The translations under genes and the position numbers were made by a program. Of a DNA stretch of 64,000 bases, positions 7,871 through 16,495 are shown one piece after another. The stretch's first letter is position 1. Each line of letters starts with the position of its first letter. The notes beneath the pieces were generated by a model. That model was given only the letters and a program-made list of their open reading frames with translations. It ran no database searches and was not told the origin of the DNA. Location of the stretch: the NCBI RefSeq assembly GCF_022229015.1, contig NZ_JAKKFF010000446.1:42822-106821 (forward strand), in the 5' to 3' direction. Source of the DNA: Micromonospora foliorum (GTDB taxonomy: Bacteria > Actinomycetota > Actinomycetes > Mycobacteriales > Micromonosporaceae).

Positions 7871-9292
7871 ATGACAACCATCGAGTACGACGTCGTCGTG
7901 ATCGGTGCCGGACCGGTCGGGGAGAACGTTGCCGACCGGGTCGTGCAGGGTGGGCTGACCGCGGCCATCGTCGAGCGGGAGTTGGTCGGTGGCGAGTGCT
8001 CGTACTGGGCCTGTATGCCGACCAAGGCGTTGCTGCGCAGCGCGTCCGCGTTGCGGGCGGCGCGCCAACTGCCGGGTGCGCGTGAGGCGGTGACGGGAGC
8101 CCTGGACGCGGCTGCGGTGCTGGGCCGGCGGGACTCCTTCGCGTCGCACTGGCAGGACGATGGGCAGGTTTCCTGGCTGGAGTCGGCTGGCATCGCGCTG
8201 CACCGTGGTCACGGGCGGATCGCGTCCGCACGGGTTGTCGAGGTGACCGGCATCGACGGTGTCACGACGAGGCTGACGGCGCGGCACGCGGTGGTCGTCG
8301 CGACCGGCAGCAGCGCTCTGTTGCCGGACATCCCCGGTCTACGTGATGCGGCGCCGTGGTCCAGCCGCGAGGCCGCGTCGGCCAGGTCGGTGCCCCGCCG
8401 GCTCGCCATCATCGGTGGTGGCGTGGTGGCGGCCGAGATGGCGACCGCGTTCGCCGCCCTGGGGTCGTCCGTGACGGTGCTGGCCCGCGATGGGGTGTTG
8501 CCGTCGGCGGAGCCGTTCGCCGGTGAGCGGGTCACGGATTCGTTGCGCGAGGCCGCCGTTTCGGTACACCTCGGCGCGGAGGCCGTTTCCGTCAAACGCG
8601 ACGACAGCGGAACCGTCCACATCGTGACCGCCTCCGGCGAGCGGGTCGAGGCTGACGAGGTGCTGGTGGCGGTTGGTCGTACGCCGAACACCCAGGACCT
8701 CGGCCTCGACGGCGTCGGGCTGGCGCCGGGTGCGTGGCTGGCGGTCGACGACACCCTGCGCGTCGTCGGCGGCGGTGAGTGGCTGTATGCCGCCGGCGAT
8801 GTGAACCGGCGGGTGCTCCTGACCCATCAGGGCAAGTACCAGGCGCGGGCGGTGGGCGATGTGATCGTGGCCCGGGCGAAGGGTGCCAAGGTCGAGGACG
8901 GCCGGTGGGGCCGGCACGTGGCGACGGCAGACGAGCGTGCGGTGCCGCAGGTGGTCTTCACCGACCCGGAGATCGCGTCGGTGGGCTTGACGGCGGCTGC
9001 GGCCGAGGCGGCTGGGCTGCGGATCCGGGTCGTGGACTACGACCTGGGTGCGGTTGCCGGGTCCACGCTCCACGCGGATGGCTACCAGGGGCACGCCCGG
9101 ATGGTCGTCGACGAGGACCGGAAGGTGATCGTCGGCTTCACTCTGGCCGGCCCGGACGTGGCGGAACTGATCCACGCCGCGACGATCGCCATCGTCGGTG
9201 AGGTACCGCTGGACCGGTTGTGGCACGCGGTTCCGGCGTACCCGACCGTCAGCGAGGTGTGGCTGCGGCTGTTGGAGACATACGGCCGCTGA
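7871..9292 (+). CDS. FAD-dependent pyridine nucleotide-disulfide oxidoreductase
   Basis: A 473-residue enzyme of the dihydrolipoamide dehydrogenase / mercuric reductase family. The FAD-binding VVIGAGPVGENVA is near residue 9; the redox pair C43-x4-C48 sits in GGECSYWACMP; a second Rossmann motif (AIIGGGVVAAEMA) binds NAD(P)H, and the second FAD motif is YAAGDVN. The dimerisation domain (VVFTDPEIASVGLT onward) is complete and has the closing His near LIHAATIAI and HAVPAYPTVSE. It moves electrons from NAD(P)H to a disulfide or similar acceptor; the substrate is unknown. No N-terminal metal-binding domain, so mercury reduction is unlikely. Operon with the membrane protein at 7309. Confidence 0.92.
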   Translation: MTTIEYDVVVIGAGPVGENVADRVVQGGLTAAIVERELVGGECSYWACMPTKALLRSASALRAARQLPGAREAVTGALDAAAVLGRRDSFASHWQDDGQVSWLESAGIALHRGHGRIASARVVEVTGIDGVTTRLTARHAVVVATGSSALLPDIPGLRDAAPWSSREAASARSVPRRLAIIGGGVVAAEMATAFAALGSSVTVLARDGVLPSAEPFAGERVTDSLREAAVSVHLGAEAVSVKRDDSGTVHIVTASGERVEADEVLVAVGRTPNTQDLGLDGVGLAPGAWLAVDDTLRVVGGGEWLYAAGDVNRRVLLTHQGKYQARAVGDVIVARAKGAKVEDGRWGRHVATADERAVPQVVFTDPEIASVGLTAAAAEAAGLRIRVVDYDLGAVAGSTLHADGYQGHARMVVDEDRKVIVGFTLAGPDVAELIHAATIAIVGEVPLDRLWHAVPAYPTVSEVWLRLLETYGR

Positions 9293-9308
9293 CGGCGAAC
9301 CGAGCACT

Positions 9309-9335
9309 CGTCCCGGCGCTGTTCGCGCCGGGACG
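9309..9335 (+). terminator. Terminator after the flavin reductase operon
   Basis: Perfect 11-bp stem (9309-9319 with 9325-9335) and a 5-nt loop, 17 nt past the stop codon. Confidence 0.75.
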
Positions 9336-9414
9336 GGAGCGAGGTGCCGATCGGCGTCCGCGCATACGGGTGGATGGATGTTTTCCCTGACCGGGGCCGG
9401 GATACTTGTCGCGC

Positions 9415-10278
9415 ATGTTCGACGGTTTCGAGGACGAGCGGATCGACGTCGGGGAGGTGGAACTCCGGGTCCGGTATGCGGGGCACGGGCCGCCGGTCCT
9501 CCTCATTCACGGACATCCGCGTACCGGGTCGACGTGGCATCGAGTAGCGCCGCAGCTGGTTGATCGCGGGTTCACCGTCGTCTGTCCCGACATGCGCGGC
9601 TACGGGCAGTCGGGCAAGGCGACGATCCTCGCGGATCACTCCCAGCAGTCCAAGCGGGTGGTCGCCGCGGACATGGTCCAGTTGATGGCTGAACTGGGCC
9701 ATCCGAGGTTCGCGACGGTCGGGCACGACCGTGGGTCGTACGTGGCGTTACGCCTGGCGCTTGACCACCCCGATTCGGTCAGTCACCTGGTGGTCATCGA
9801 CGGTGTACCCATCAGTGAGGCGCTTGCCCGGTGCGATGCCAAGTTCGCCCATGACTGGTACCACTGGTTCTTCTTCGCCCAGCCGGACAAGCCGGAGCGA
9901 GCCATCGCCGCCGACCCCGATGCCTGGTACGCCGGTAAGGCTCGGCCCGAGAGCATGGGAGCCGAGAACTACCAGGAGTTCCGGCAGGCCATCCACGACG
10001 CGGCCACCGTACGGGCCATGCTGGAGGACTACCGAGCCGGCCTCGGCGTCGACCGGGCGCACGAGGAAGCCGACCGGCGTGACGGTCCCGCTGTCCGCTG
10101 CCCCACTCTGCTGCTGTGGTCGACCCGGGACGACCTGGAAGACCTGTACGGCGATCCGCTAGCCATCTGGCGCCCGTGGGCCGCCGATCTCCGCGGCCAC
10201 TCGATCGACTCCGGCCACCACGTCGCCGAGGAGAACCCCGACGACCTGACCGCGGCGCTGCACCACTTCCTGTCCTGA
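9415..10278 (+). CDS. Alpha/beta hydrolase of the haloacetate dehalogenase type
   Basis: A 287-residue hydrolase. The nucleophile elbow is GHDRGSY, so the nucleophile is Asp105 rather than Ser, as in haloacetate/fluoroacetate dehalogenases, which hydrolyse carbon-halogen bonds. The oxyanion segment LIHGHPRTG (about 30-38), the cap motif YHWFFFAQP and the catalytic His in DSGHHVAEENP agree. However the second substrate-binding arginine of fluoroacetate dehalogenases (GHDRGGR) is Tyr109 here, so the substrate may not be a small haloacid. The ATG at 9415 follows TACTTG by 6 nt and lacks a ribosome binding site: probably leaderless. Its 3' end overlaps the convergent helicase gene by 120 nt. Confidence 0.85.
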   Translation: MFDGFEDERIDVGEVELRVRYAGHGPPVLLIHGHPRTGSTWHRVAPQLVDRGFTVVCPDMRGYGQSGKATILADHSQQSKRVVAADMVQLMAELGHPRFATVGHDRGSYVALRLALDHPDSVSHLVVIDGVPISEALARCDAKFAHDWYHWFFFAQPDKPERAIAADPDAWYAGKARPESMGAENYQEFRQAIHDAATVRAMLEDYRAGLGVDRAHEEADRRDGPAVRCPTLLLWSTRDDLEDLYGDPLAIWRPWAADLRGHSIDSGHHVAEENPDDLTAALHHFLS

Positions 10279-12453
10279 GCCCCTCGCCGTGAGCAGCAGC
10301 TGCCCGAGTTCCTGGGTGCATCGGGTGAGCGCGACGTAGAGGCCGTTCCAGCCGCGCGGTTCGGCGGCGATGCCCTGAGGGTCGATGAGGAGCGTCGCGT
10401 CCCATTCCAATCCCTTGGACTGGGTCGCGGTGAGCACCGGCACCTCACTCAGCACGGCTTGGAGTGCGGCGATGCGGGCCGCGGGAGCGATGACGCCGAC
10501 CGTGCCGCCGTGCCACCGTTGCTGCAACTGCCGCACTGCTTCGACGGCGGCACCGGCAAGCTCAGCGGTGGTGACGGTGAGCTCCCACGGAACGATGCCG
10601 GAGGAGCGTACCGCTCGTGGCGGGGTGTTGTGGCTGCCAGCCTTCCTCAGGACCGGTTCGGTGAGGTCCATGACCTCGCGCGGGGTCCGGTAGCAGATGG
10701 TGAGTTCCGCGGCGGTCCAGCGGTCTGCGAAAACGGCCTGCACCGCTTGTGCCCAAGTGGTGTGCCGATGCGCTGCCTCGGCCTGGTCGATGTCGCCGAC
10801 GGCGGTGATGGAGCGACTGGGACACCGCCGCAGGACCATCTGCCACTGCATCTCGGACAGCTCCTGCGCCTCGTCGATGACGACGTGCCCGTACACCCAG
10901 CCGCGCTGGCGGCGCGCACGGTCGGCGACGAACTCACCCTGTGGTTGCGGGGCGTCGACCTCGCCGAGCAGGTCGGCGAGGGCGTCGAGCAGAGGGATGT
11001 CGCTCGATGCCCATGGGGCGGGCTCGGCCGCGACGGCGGTGATCTCCTCGGGGGACAGCCCCGGAGCGAACCGGGCCAGCAGGGTGCGGTCGGTCAGGAG
11101 ATCACCCAGCAGGGTTTCGGCGTCGCGGGTGGGCCACCATGCCTCGACGAACCGGGCGATGGCGGCGTCCTCGGCGATACGACCACGCAGTTGCTCGATC
11201 TCCTCTTCGGAGAGCAACCCGTCGATGTCACTGCCGGTGGACGTACGGGCGGAGTGGTGCTCGTACCCCATGCCCCTGTCGACGCGGGCCAGGATGTCCT
11301 CGAACCCCTCCTCCATCTCGTCCATCAGCGCCTCGCGCTGCTCGGCGACGACATCGGCAAGGAGATGGTGCAACTGCTCGGCGAACACCGCGCGGGCACG
11401 GTGGTACGGGCGTCCCTGCACCGCCGAGGCGAGCGCCTGCGCCACGGTTGCGGCGGTGATGACGTAGAACTCGCCCTCCCAGCGCAGCTTCAGCTCGCGG
11501 GGCCGGGGGAGCAGCGACGCGACGTAGCTTTCGAGCGCGGGCTGCCAGAGGGCGCGGCCCTTGATCTCGGCGACGAGCCGGCTCTCGTCGCGACCCACCT
11601 GGATGTCGCTGAGCAGGGTGTCGCAGGTCGCCGAGACGACGGCGGTCTCACCGAGCGCGGGCAGCACCTGGGCGATGTACCGGAGGAACCGCGGCGAGGG
11701 GCCGAGGACCAGGACCGCCTGGTCGGCCATCTTCCGGTGGGTGAACAGGAGGTACGCGACGCGGTGCAGAGCAACCACGGTCTTGCCCGTGCCGGGACCG
11801 CCCTGGACGATCAGCGGGCCGGTCGCCTCCGCCCGGATGATGTCGTCCTGTTCGCGTTGCAGGGTGGAGATCGCCGTCGACATGCGCCCGGTGCGCCGCT
11901 GGTCGAGGGCGGCCAGCAGGGCGCCTTCGCCGACGAGTTCGGCCGTTGTGGTCCCGTCCAGTGGCTCGTCGTCCACGCCGACGACTGTCGACCCCGTCGT
12001 ACGGATGTGCCGTCGCCGTGCCTGGCCCTGTGGGTCGACGGCCGTCGCGGTGTAGAACGGCCGAGCCGCGGAAGCGCGCCAGTCCACCAGCAGCGGCTCA
12101 CCGTCCTCGGCATCGTTGCGGAGACCGACCCGGCCCACGTGGCGCACGGTGCCGTCAAGGCCGTCGAGGCGGCCGAAGACCAACCCTTCCCCTGCTCGCC
12201 GGAGCTCGTCGTACTGCCGGCGGAGCATGCGCTGCCGGGCCTGCTCCAACGCGTCCAGGGCCTCTGCCGAAAGCTCGGCCTGTAGGTGGTCGGCCAGCCT
12301 GTCGCGCTGGGCCGTGGCCACGTCCAGGAACGCCTGTTCCTCGGCGACCGCGGATCGCCGCGCGGCACCCTCTGCGGTAGAGGGCAGTTGGCCGTCCGGT
12401 GTTGCTTCGCTGACGTCAACAGTGCCGTTGCGCAGAGCAGACTCCCGGTGCAT
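10159..12453 (-). CDS. helR: HelR-like UvrD-fold ATPase that recycles RNA polymerase
   Basis: About 764 residues from the ATG at 12453, which follows AGGGA by 8 nt; the frame is open to 12537. The N-terminal coiled-coil region (about 30-95, EEQAFLDVATAQRDRLADH) would enter the RNA polymerase secondary channel. Walker A (QGGPGTGKT) is at about 217-225, the Walker B region is VVIDEAQELSEMQW and motif VI is LYVALTRCTQE. This is the HelD class; actinobacterial HelR proteins strip stalled RNA polymerase and rifamycin from DNA. The last 40 residues are read antisense to the end of the hydrolase gene, which is unusual and may reflect a lost stop codon or a small indel. No clear rifamycin-associated element was found upstream. 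Confidence 0.85.
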   Translation of the reverse strand: MHRESALRNGTVDVSEATPDGQLPSTAEGAARRSAVAEEQAFLDVATAQRDRLADHLQAELSAEALDALEQARQRMLRRQYDELRRAGEGLVFGRLDGLDGTVRHVGRVGLRNDAEDGEPLLVDWRASAARPFYTATAVDPQGQARRRHIRTTGSTVVGVDDEPLDGTTTAELVGEGALLAALDQRRTGRMSTAISTLQREQDDIIRAEATGPLIVQGGPGTGKTVVALHRVAYLLFTHRKMADQAVLVLGPSPRFLRYIAQVLPALGETAVVSATCDTLLSDIQVGRDESRLVAEIKGRALWQPALESYVASLLPRPRELKLRWEGEFYVITAATVAQALASAVQGRPYHRARAVFAEQLHHLLADVVAEQREALMDEMEEGFEDILARVDRGMGYEHHSARTSTGSDIDGLLSEEEIEQLRGRIAEDAAIARFVEAWWPTRDAETLLGDLLTDRTLLARFAPGLSPEEITAVAAEPAPWASSDIPLLDALADLLGEVDAPQPQGEFVADRARRQRGWVYGHVVIDEAQELSEMQWQMVLRRCPSRSITAVGDIDQAEAAHRHTTWAQAVQAVFADRWTAAELTICYRTPREVMDLTEPVLRKAGSHNTPPRAVRSSGIVPWELTVTTAELAGAAVEAVRQLQQRWHGGTVGVIAPAARIAALQAVLSEVPVLTATQSKGLEWDATLLIDPQGIAAEPRGWNGLYVALTRCTQELGQLLLTARGSGQEVVQRRGQVVGVLLGDVVAGVDRVAAEIGGPRAPDG

Positions 12454-12672
12454 TCGCAAATCCCTGTATCGGTGTAACCCTCGGCCCGGACGAGCCGCAG
12501 TGCATTCGGCGGCAAGCATAGAGTTGCTTTTCCCCATCGGCCAGGAAATTCGCCGGCAGAGATCGGAGTCTCAATGCCTTGCAGTTCCGGGGTTGCTTGT
12601 GGCCTCACCAATCCGGATTCGCTTATTGACAGTCCAGTCCTTATCTGTTCTGCAGGTGCGTCCCCGCCCGGG

Positions 12673-13227
12673 TCAGCTCAGCGTGAAGGTCGCGTCGTCG
12701 ACGTCGAAGGCCGTGGCGCCGTTGCCGGCCGTCTCGCTGGCGAGGAAGCTGACCGTCGCGGTGCGCTCGGTCGTCGCGGTCCCGCTCGACATGGCGTACT
12801 GCCGCCACTGCGCCCCGCCGTCGAAGGCCAGCGAGAACCTCGTCTTCGGGGGTATCCCGGTGACCGCCAGTCCGACGTTCAGGTAGTCGCCGCGGGTGGT
12901 CTCCGTGGTGGTGGTCCGCACCCAGAAACGGACCGTCAGGTCGCAGTTGGCCGGCACGGTGACGGTGGTGCGCAGCAGGTCGCTACGCGTCACGTCCAGC
13001 CCGGCGAAGGTGGCGTACGCGTGGCCGGTGTGTGCGGGCCGGGTCGCGTCGCCGAACACGACGATGCGGGGGCCGGCCGTCCAGCCGGTGGTGCCGTGCT
13101 CGAACCCGGGGTTCGGGTGGACCTGTCCGGTGCAGGGCGGGTCGGCGGCCGGCTGGCCGTGGGATGCCCCGGCCGTGGCCAGGAGTAGCAGGACCGCGGC
13201 CGAGGCGGTGGTGACGAAGGCCTTCAT
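12673..13227 (-). CDS. Secreted jelly-roll (carbohydrate-binding-like) protein
   Basis: 184 residues. A signal peptide (MKAFVTTASAAVLLLLATAGASHG) precedes a mature domain with NPGFEHGTTGWTAG near its start, then TGHAYATFAG and a beta-rich body ending in FDVDDATFTLS. That pattern is typical of CBM4/9- or DUF642-like beta-sandwiches, which bind glycans or cell wall. No catalytic domain. GGGGAG lies upstream of the ATG at 13227; an earlier in-frame start (13263) lacks one. The role is inferred as extracellular sugar binding; the ligand is unknown. Confidence 0.72.
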   Translation of the reverse strand: MKAFVTTASAAVLLLLATAGASHGQPAADPPCTGQVHPNPGFEHGTTGWTAGPRIVVFGDATRPAHTGHAYATFAGLDVTRSDLLRTTVTVPANCDLTVRFWVRTTTTETTRGDYLNVGLAVTGIPPKTRFSLAFDGGAQWRQYAMSSGTATTERTATVSFLASETAGNGATAFDVDDATFTLS

Positions 13228-13352
13228 CGGTTCTCCCCGCGTCAATACATTCGAGGTGGTCAATACGTATCGACCATGCGCGATGGAGATGGGCGCGTCA
13301 AGCCCTTCCCGACGTCGGCCACGCGACGGTGGCCGACCGGAGCGTGCCCGTG

Positions 13353-15200
13353 TTACCGGCGGCGGCGGGCGTCAGCCTCGGTGTCGAGCAGGTCGTTGAG
13401 CGTCAGCGCGGAGTTGATCAGTGAGAGATGGCTGAACGCCTGGGGGTAGTTGCCGATCTGCTCCCCGGTCGCGGCGATCTCCTCGGCGTAGAGGCCGAGG
13501 TGGTTGCTGAAGGTGAACATCTTCTCGAACGTGAGGCGGGCGTCGTCGAGGCGGCCGGAACGGGCCAGCGCCTCGACGTACCAGAAGGTGCACATGTTGA
13601 AGGTGCCCTCGTGGCCCGGGAGACCGTCGGGGGAGTGGACCGGGTCGTACCGGTGGACCAGGCTGTCGGAGACCAGCTCGCGCTCGATCGCCTGCAAGGT
13701 GGACTGCCACAGTGGGTCGCTCGGCGTGACGAAACCGACCGCCGGCATGGCGAGCAGCGCCGCGTCCAGCACGGTCTCGTCGTACGCCTGCACGAAGGTG
13801 CCGCGGGCCCGGTCGTATCCGCGGGCCATGACCTGGTCGTAGATGCGGTTGCGTTGCTCGGTCCAGCAGGTCATGTCCCCGGGGCGGCCGGTGCGGGTGG
13901 CCAGCCGGATGGCCCGGTCCAGCGCGACCCAGGACATCACCCGGCCGAAGGTGTAGTTGCGGGGGTGGTGGCGGCTCTCCCAGATGCCGGCGTCGGGCTG
14001 GTCCCAGTTGTGGCAGAGCCAGTCGACGAGCCGGACGGTGCTCTTCCACACCTGGTGCGAGACGCGGATGCCCTGCTCGTCGGCGAGGTGCATGGCGTAG
14101 AGCGCCTCCCCGTGGATGTCGAGCTGGACCTGGTCGGCGGCGCCGTTGCCGATCCGCACCGGCCGGGAGCCGCGGTAGCCCTCCAGGTGGTCCAGCACCT
14201 CCTCGTGCAGGTCCGAGGAGCCGTCCACCCGGTACATGATCTTCAGTGGGTCCTGGTGGTCGCCGGCCTCGCGGATCCGCTCGTCCAGCCAGTTCATGTA
14301 CCGGCCGACCTCCTCGGTGAAGCCGAGGCCGAGCAGCGCGTGCACCGAGAACGACGTGTCGCGTACCCAGGTGTAGCGGTAGTCCCAGTTACGGGTCCCG
14401 CCGACCAGTTCCGGCAGCGCGGCGGTGGGCGCGGCGATCATCGCGCCGGTGGGCGCGTACGTCATGAGTTTCAGCGTGATGGCGGAGCGCTCCACCATCT
14501 CCCGCCAACGGCCGGTGTAGCGGGAGCGTTCGAGCCAGCGTCGCCAGTAGTCCCGGGTCCACTCGAACATGCCCTGGATCTCTTCCGGCGGGATGACGCG
14601 CGGCTCGGCGCCGCCGGTTTCCAGGACCACCCCGCCGGTGTCGCCTTCGTTCAACGTGCCGTACGCGACGAGGTCGCCGCCCTCGAGGTGGACGTCACCC
14701 TGTTCGGAGATCAACCGCCGCACGGGGTCGACCGGGTTGAACGTCAGCGTCGCCGACCGGCTGCGGAAGACGTAACCGTTGTGGTGGCGTTCCAACTGGT
14801 GCTCTTCGCGGGCGTAGTCGAACCGCGGCCGGCACTCCACCCGGAAACGCATGCTGCCTCGGACCATGGTGACGGTGCGGACCAGCCGGTGCGCGTCGGT
14901 GGCCCGCTCGCCGGTGACCGGCATGAAGTCCATCACCTCGGCCACACCGTCGGCGCTGATGAACCGGGTGATCAGGATGGGTGTGCCGGGGAGGTAGAGC
15001 TGCTTGGTCACGTACCGCACGTCGTGCGGCGCGATCTGGAAGTAGCCGCCCTTCTCCTTGTCCAGCAGCGCGGCGAAGATGCTCGGCGAGTCGAACCGCG
15101 GCGCGCAGAACCAGTCGACCGTCCCGTCACACGTCACCAACGCGGCGGTCTGCAGGTCGCCGATGAGCCCGTGATCCTCGATCGCCGGATAGCTGTCCAC
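13353..15200 (-). CDS. GH15 family glycosidase (trehalase/glucoamylase type)
   Basis: 615 residues, cytoplasmic (no signal peptide). The N-terminal beta-sandwich begins IEDHGLIGDLQTAALV, and the (alpha/alpha)6 catalytic domain contains NWDYRYTWVRDTSFSVHALL and later GTFNMCTFWYVEALARSG. The opening closely matches actinobacterial GH15 alpha,alpha-trehalases of the mycobacterial type, which split trehalose to glucose; glucoamylase activity cannot be excluded from sequence alone. The GTG start at 15200 follows GGGGAGA. Full length for the family. It is a single gene; promoter elements were not evident in the 150 bp upstream. Confidence 0.9.
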   Translation of the reverse strand: MDSYPAIEDHGLIGDLQTAALVTCDGTVDWFCAPRFDSPSIFAALLDKEKGGYFQIAPHDVRYVTKQLYLPGTPILITRFISADGVAEVMDFMPVTGERATDAHRLVRTVTMVRGSMRFRVECRPRFDYAREEHQLERHHNGYVFRSRSATLTFNPVDPVRRLISEQGDVHLEGGDLVAYGTLNEGDTGGVVLETGGAEPRVIPPEEIQGMFEWTRDYWRRWLERSRYTGRWREMVERSAITLKLMTYAPTGAMIAAPTAALPELVGGTRNWDYRYTWVRDTSFSVHALLGLGFTEEVGRYMNWLDERIREAGDHQDPLKIMYRVDGSSDLHEEVLDHLEGYRGSRPVRIGNGAADQVQLDIHGEALYAMHLADEQGIRVSHQVWKSTVRLVDWLCHNWDQPDAGIWESRHHPRNYTFGRVMSWVALDRAIRLATRTGRPGDMTCWTEQRNRIYDQVMARGYDRARGTFVQAYDETVLDAALLAMPAVGFVTPSDPLWQSTLQAIERELVSDSLVHRYDPVHSPDGLPGHEGTFNMCTFWYVEALARSGRLDDARLTFEKMFTFSNHLGLYAEEIAATGEQIGNYPQAFSHLSLINSALTLNDLLDTEADARRRR

Positions 15201-15351
15201 GTCTCTCCCCGGTTCGGCTGCGTCCTGCGCATCGAACCTAGGGGGAGAATCGTCGACTTAGGTGAGATTCACGTTCCGCCACCCTGTCGCGTGCCCCCAG
15301 GTGCCACGGCGACGGCCGCGGCGGCGCTGGAGCCGTGGTTGGCCCGGGGTG

Positions 15352-16356
15352 TCAGTGGTGCGGGCGGCAGGACGACCGGATGACCAGCTCGGTGGGGAGC
15401 CGGATGTGGGTGTCCCGCTCGACGCCGGCGATCAGGTCGATGAGCAGGCGCAACGCCTCGGCGCCCATCCGCTGCAGCGGCTGCATGATGGTCGTCAGCG
15501 GCGGGTTGACCAGCGCCGACTCCGGGACGTTGTCGAAGCCGATCACCGACAGGTCGTCGGGCACCGACAGGCCCATGTCGCGGGCCACGGTCATCGTGGA
15601 GATCGCGGAGAGGTCGTTACCCGCGAAGATCGCGCTCGGCCGGTCGGTGAGGGCGAGAAGCTCCGCGGCAGTGCCGGCGGCGCTCTCGATCCGGAACCCG
15701 CCGACGCGGACGAGCCGCTCGTCCACCGGCACGCCGGCCTCGGCCATCGCACTGCGGAAGCCGGCCTCGCGTAACTGCGCCGACTTCAGGTCGGTGCGGC
15801 CACTGATGTGCCCGATCCGCGTGTGGCCGAGGGACAGTAGGTAGTTGGTCGCCAGCACGGCGCCGGCGAAGTTGTCCGAATCGACGGTGGGCAGGTCGGA
15901 CGGCCCGGTGTGTGGGTCGACGGCCACGACGTGGAAGCTGTGTTCGGTCTCGACCACGGTCGGCGTGACGATCACGGCGCCGTCGATGAGAGTGCCGGAG
16001 AGTCGGGCGAGTGAGCGCCGCTCCCACCCCACGGCGGCGCCCTCGCCGTCCCCGCTGGAGTAGGCCAGCAGCTGGTATCCGCTCCCCGCGACCTCCTGGG
16101 ACGCCCCCTTGAGCAGCTCGGTCGAGAACGGCTCGAACTCGGCGACCAGGATGCCGAGCACGTTGGTGCGGTGGCTGCGCAGGCTCTGCGCCCCCAGGCT
16201 CGCCTCGTAGCCGAGCTCGTGGATGACCTGCTGGACGCGCTCCACGGTCGCCTGGGCCACGCCGTAGCGGCCGTTGACAACCTTCGACACGGTCGCGACC
16301 GAGACGCCGGCAGTACGTGCCACATCCGACATCTTGACGCGCTGCTGAAACACCAC
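15352..16356 (-). CDS. LacI family repressor of the adjacent sugar operon
   Basis: About 334 residues. The DNA-binding HTH is MSDVARTAGVSVATVSKVVNGR with the hinge helix ATVERVQQVIHELGYE, followed by a periplasmic-binding-like sensor domain (GILVAEFEPFS to VIGFDNVPESA). The start is uncertain: GTG at 16356 is taken because more upstream starts would put the operator inside the gene; ATG at 16332 is also possible. It is divergent from the binding protein, two permeases and a GH3 glycosidase, and should release its operator when an oligosaccharide (perhaps xylobiose) enters. This order matches the bxl region of Streptomyces. Confidence 0.9.
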   Translation of the reverse strand: MVFQQRVKMSDVARTAGVSVATVSKVVNGRYGVAQATVERVQQVIHELGYEASLGAQSLRSHRTNVLGILVAEFEPFSTELLKGASQEVAGSGYQLLAYSSGDGEGAAVGWERRSLARLSGTLIDGAVIVTPTVVETEHSFHVVAVDPHTGPSDLPTVDSDNFAGAVLATNYLLSLGHTRIGHISGRTDLKSAQLREAGFRSAMAEAGVPVDERLVRVGGFRIESAAGTAAELLALTDRPSAIFAGNDLSAISTMTVARDMGLSVPDDLSVIGFDNVPESALVNPPLTTIMQPLQRMGAEALRLLIDLIAGVERDTHIRLPTELVIRSSCRPHH

Positions 16357-16400
16357 GTCGATGATGATAGGGCCCCGCCGGGGGTGCGTCGTCGGCGACT

Positions 16401-16449
16401 CGAAAACGTTATCGATACCGATTGACATCAAGTTACATGACTGTAAAAC
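16401..16449 (+). promoter_or_regulatory. LacI-type operator and promoter of the sugar uptake operon
   Basis: CGAAAACGTTATCG (16401-16414) is a near-perfect inverted repeat centred on AACGTT, as LacI-family operators are. It is followed by TTGACA (16422-16427) and, after 16-17 nt, TAAAAC/AAAACT as -10. The operator lies between the divergent repressor and operon, so it can control both. Confidence 0.7.
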
Positions 16450-16495
16450 TTCGCCGCAGGCCGAGTACCGCGACTGACTAGTCGAGGAGACATCG

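Noticed and set aside
12454..12672. A rifamycin-associated element upstream of the HelR-like gene
   Set aside because: Only partial matches (GGCAAGC and GGGGTTGC) are present; no paired GGGGCTTGC half sites.
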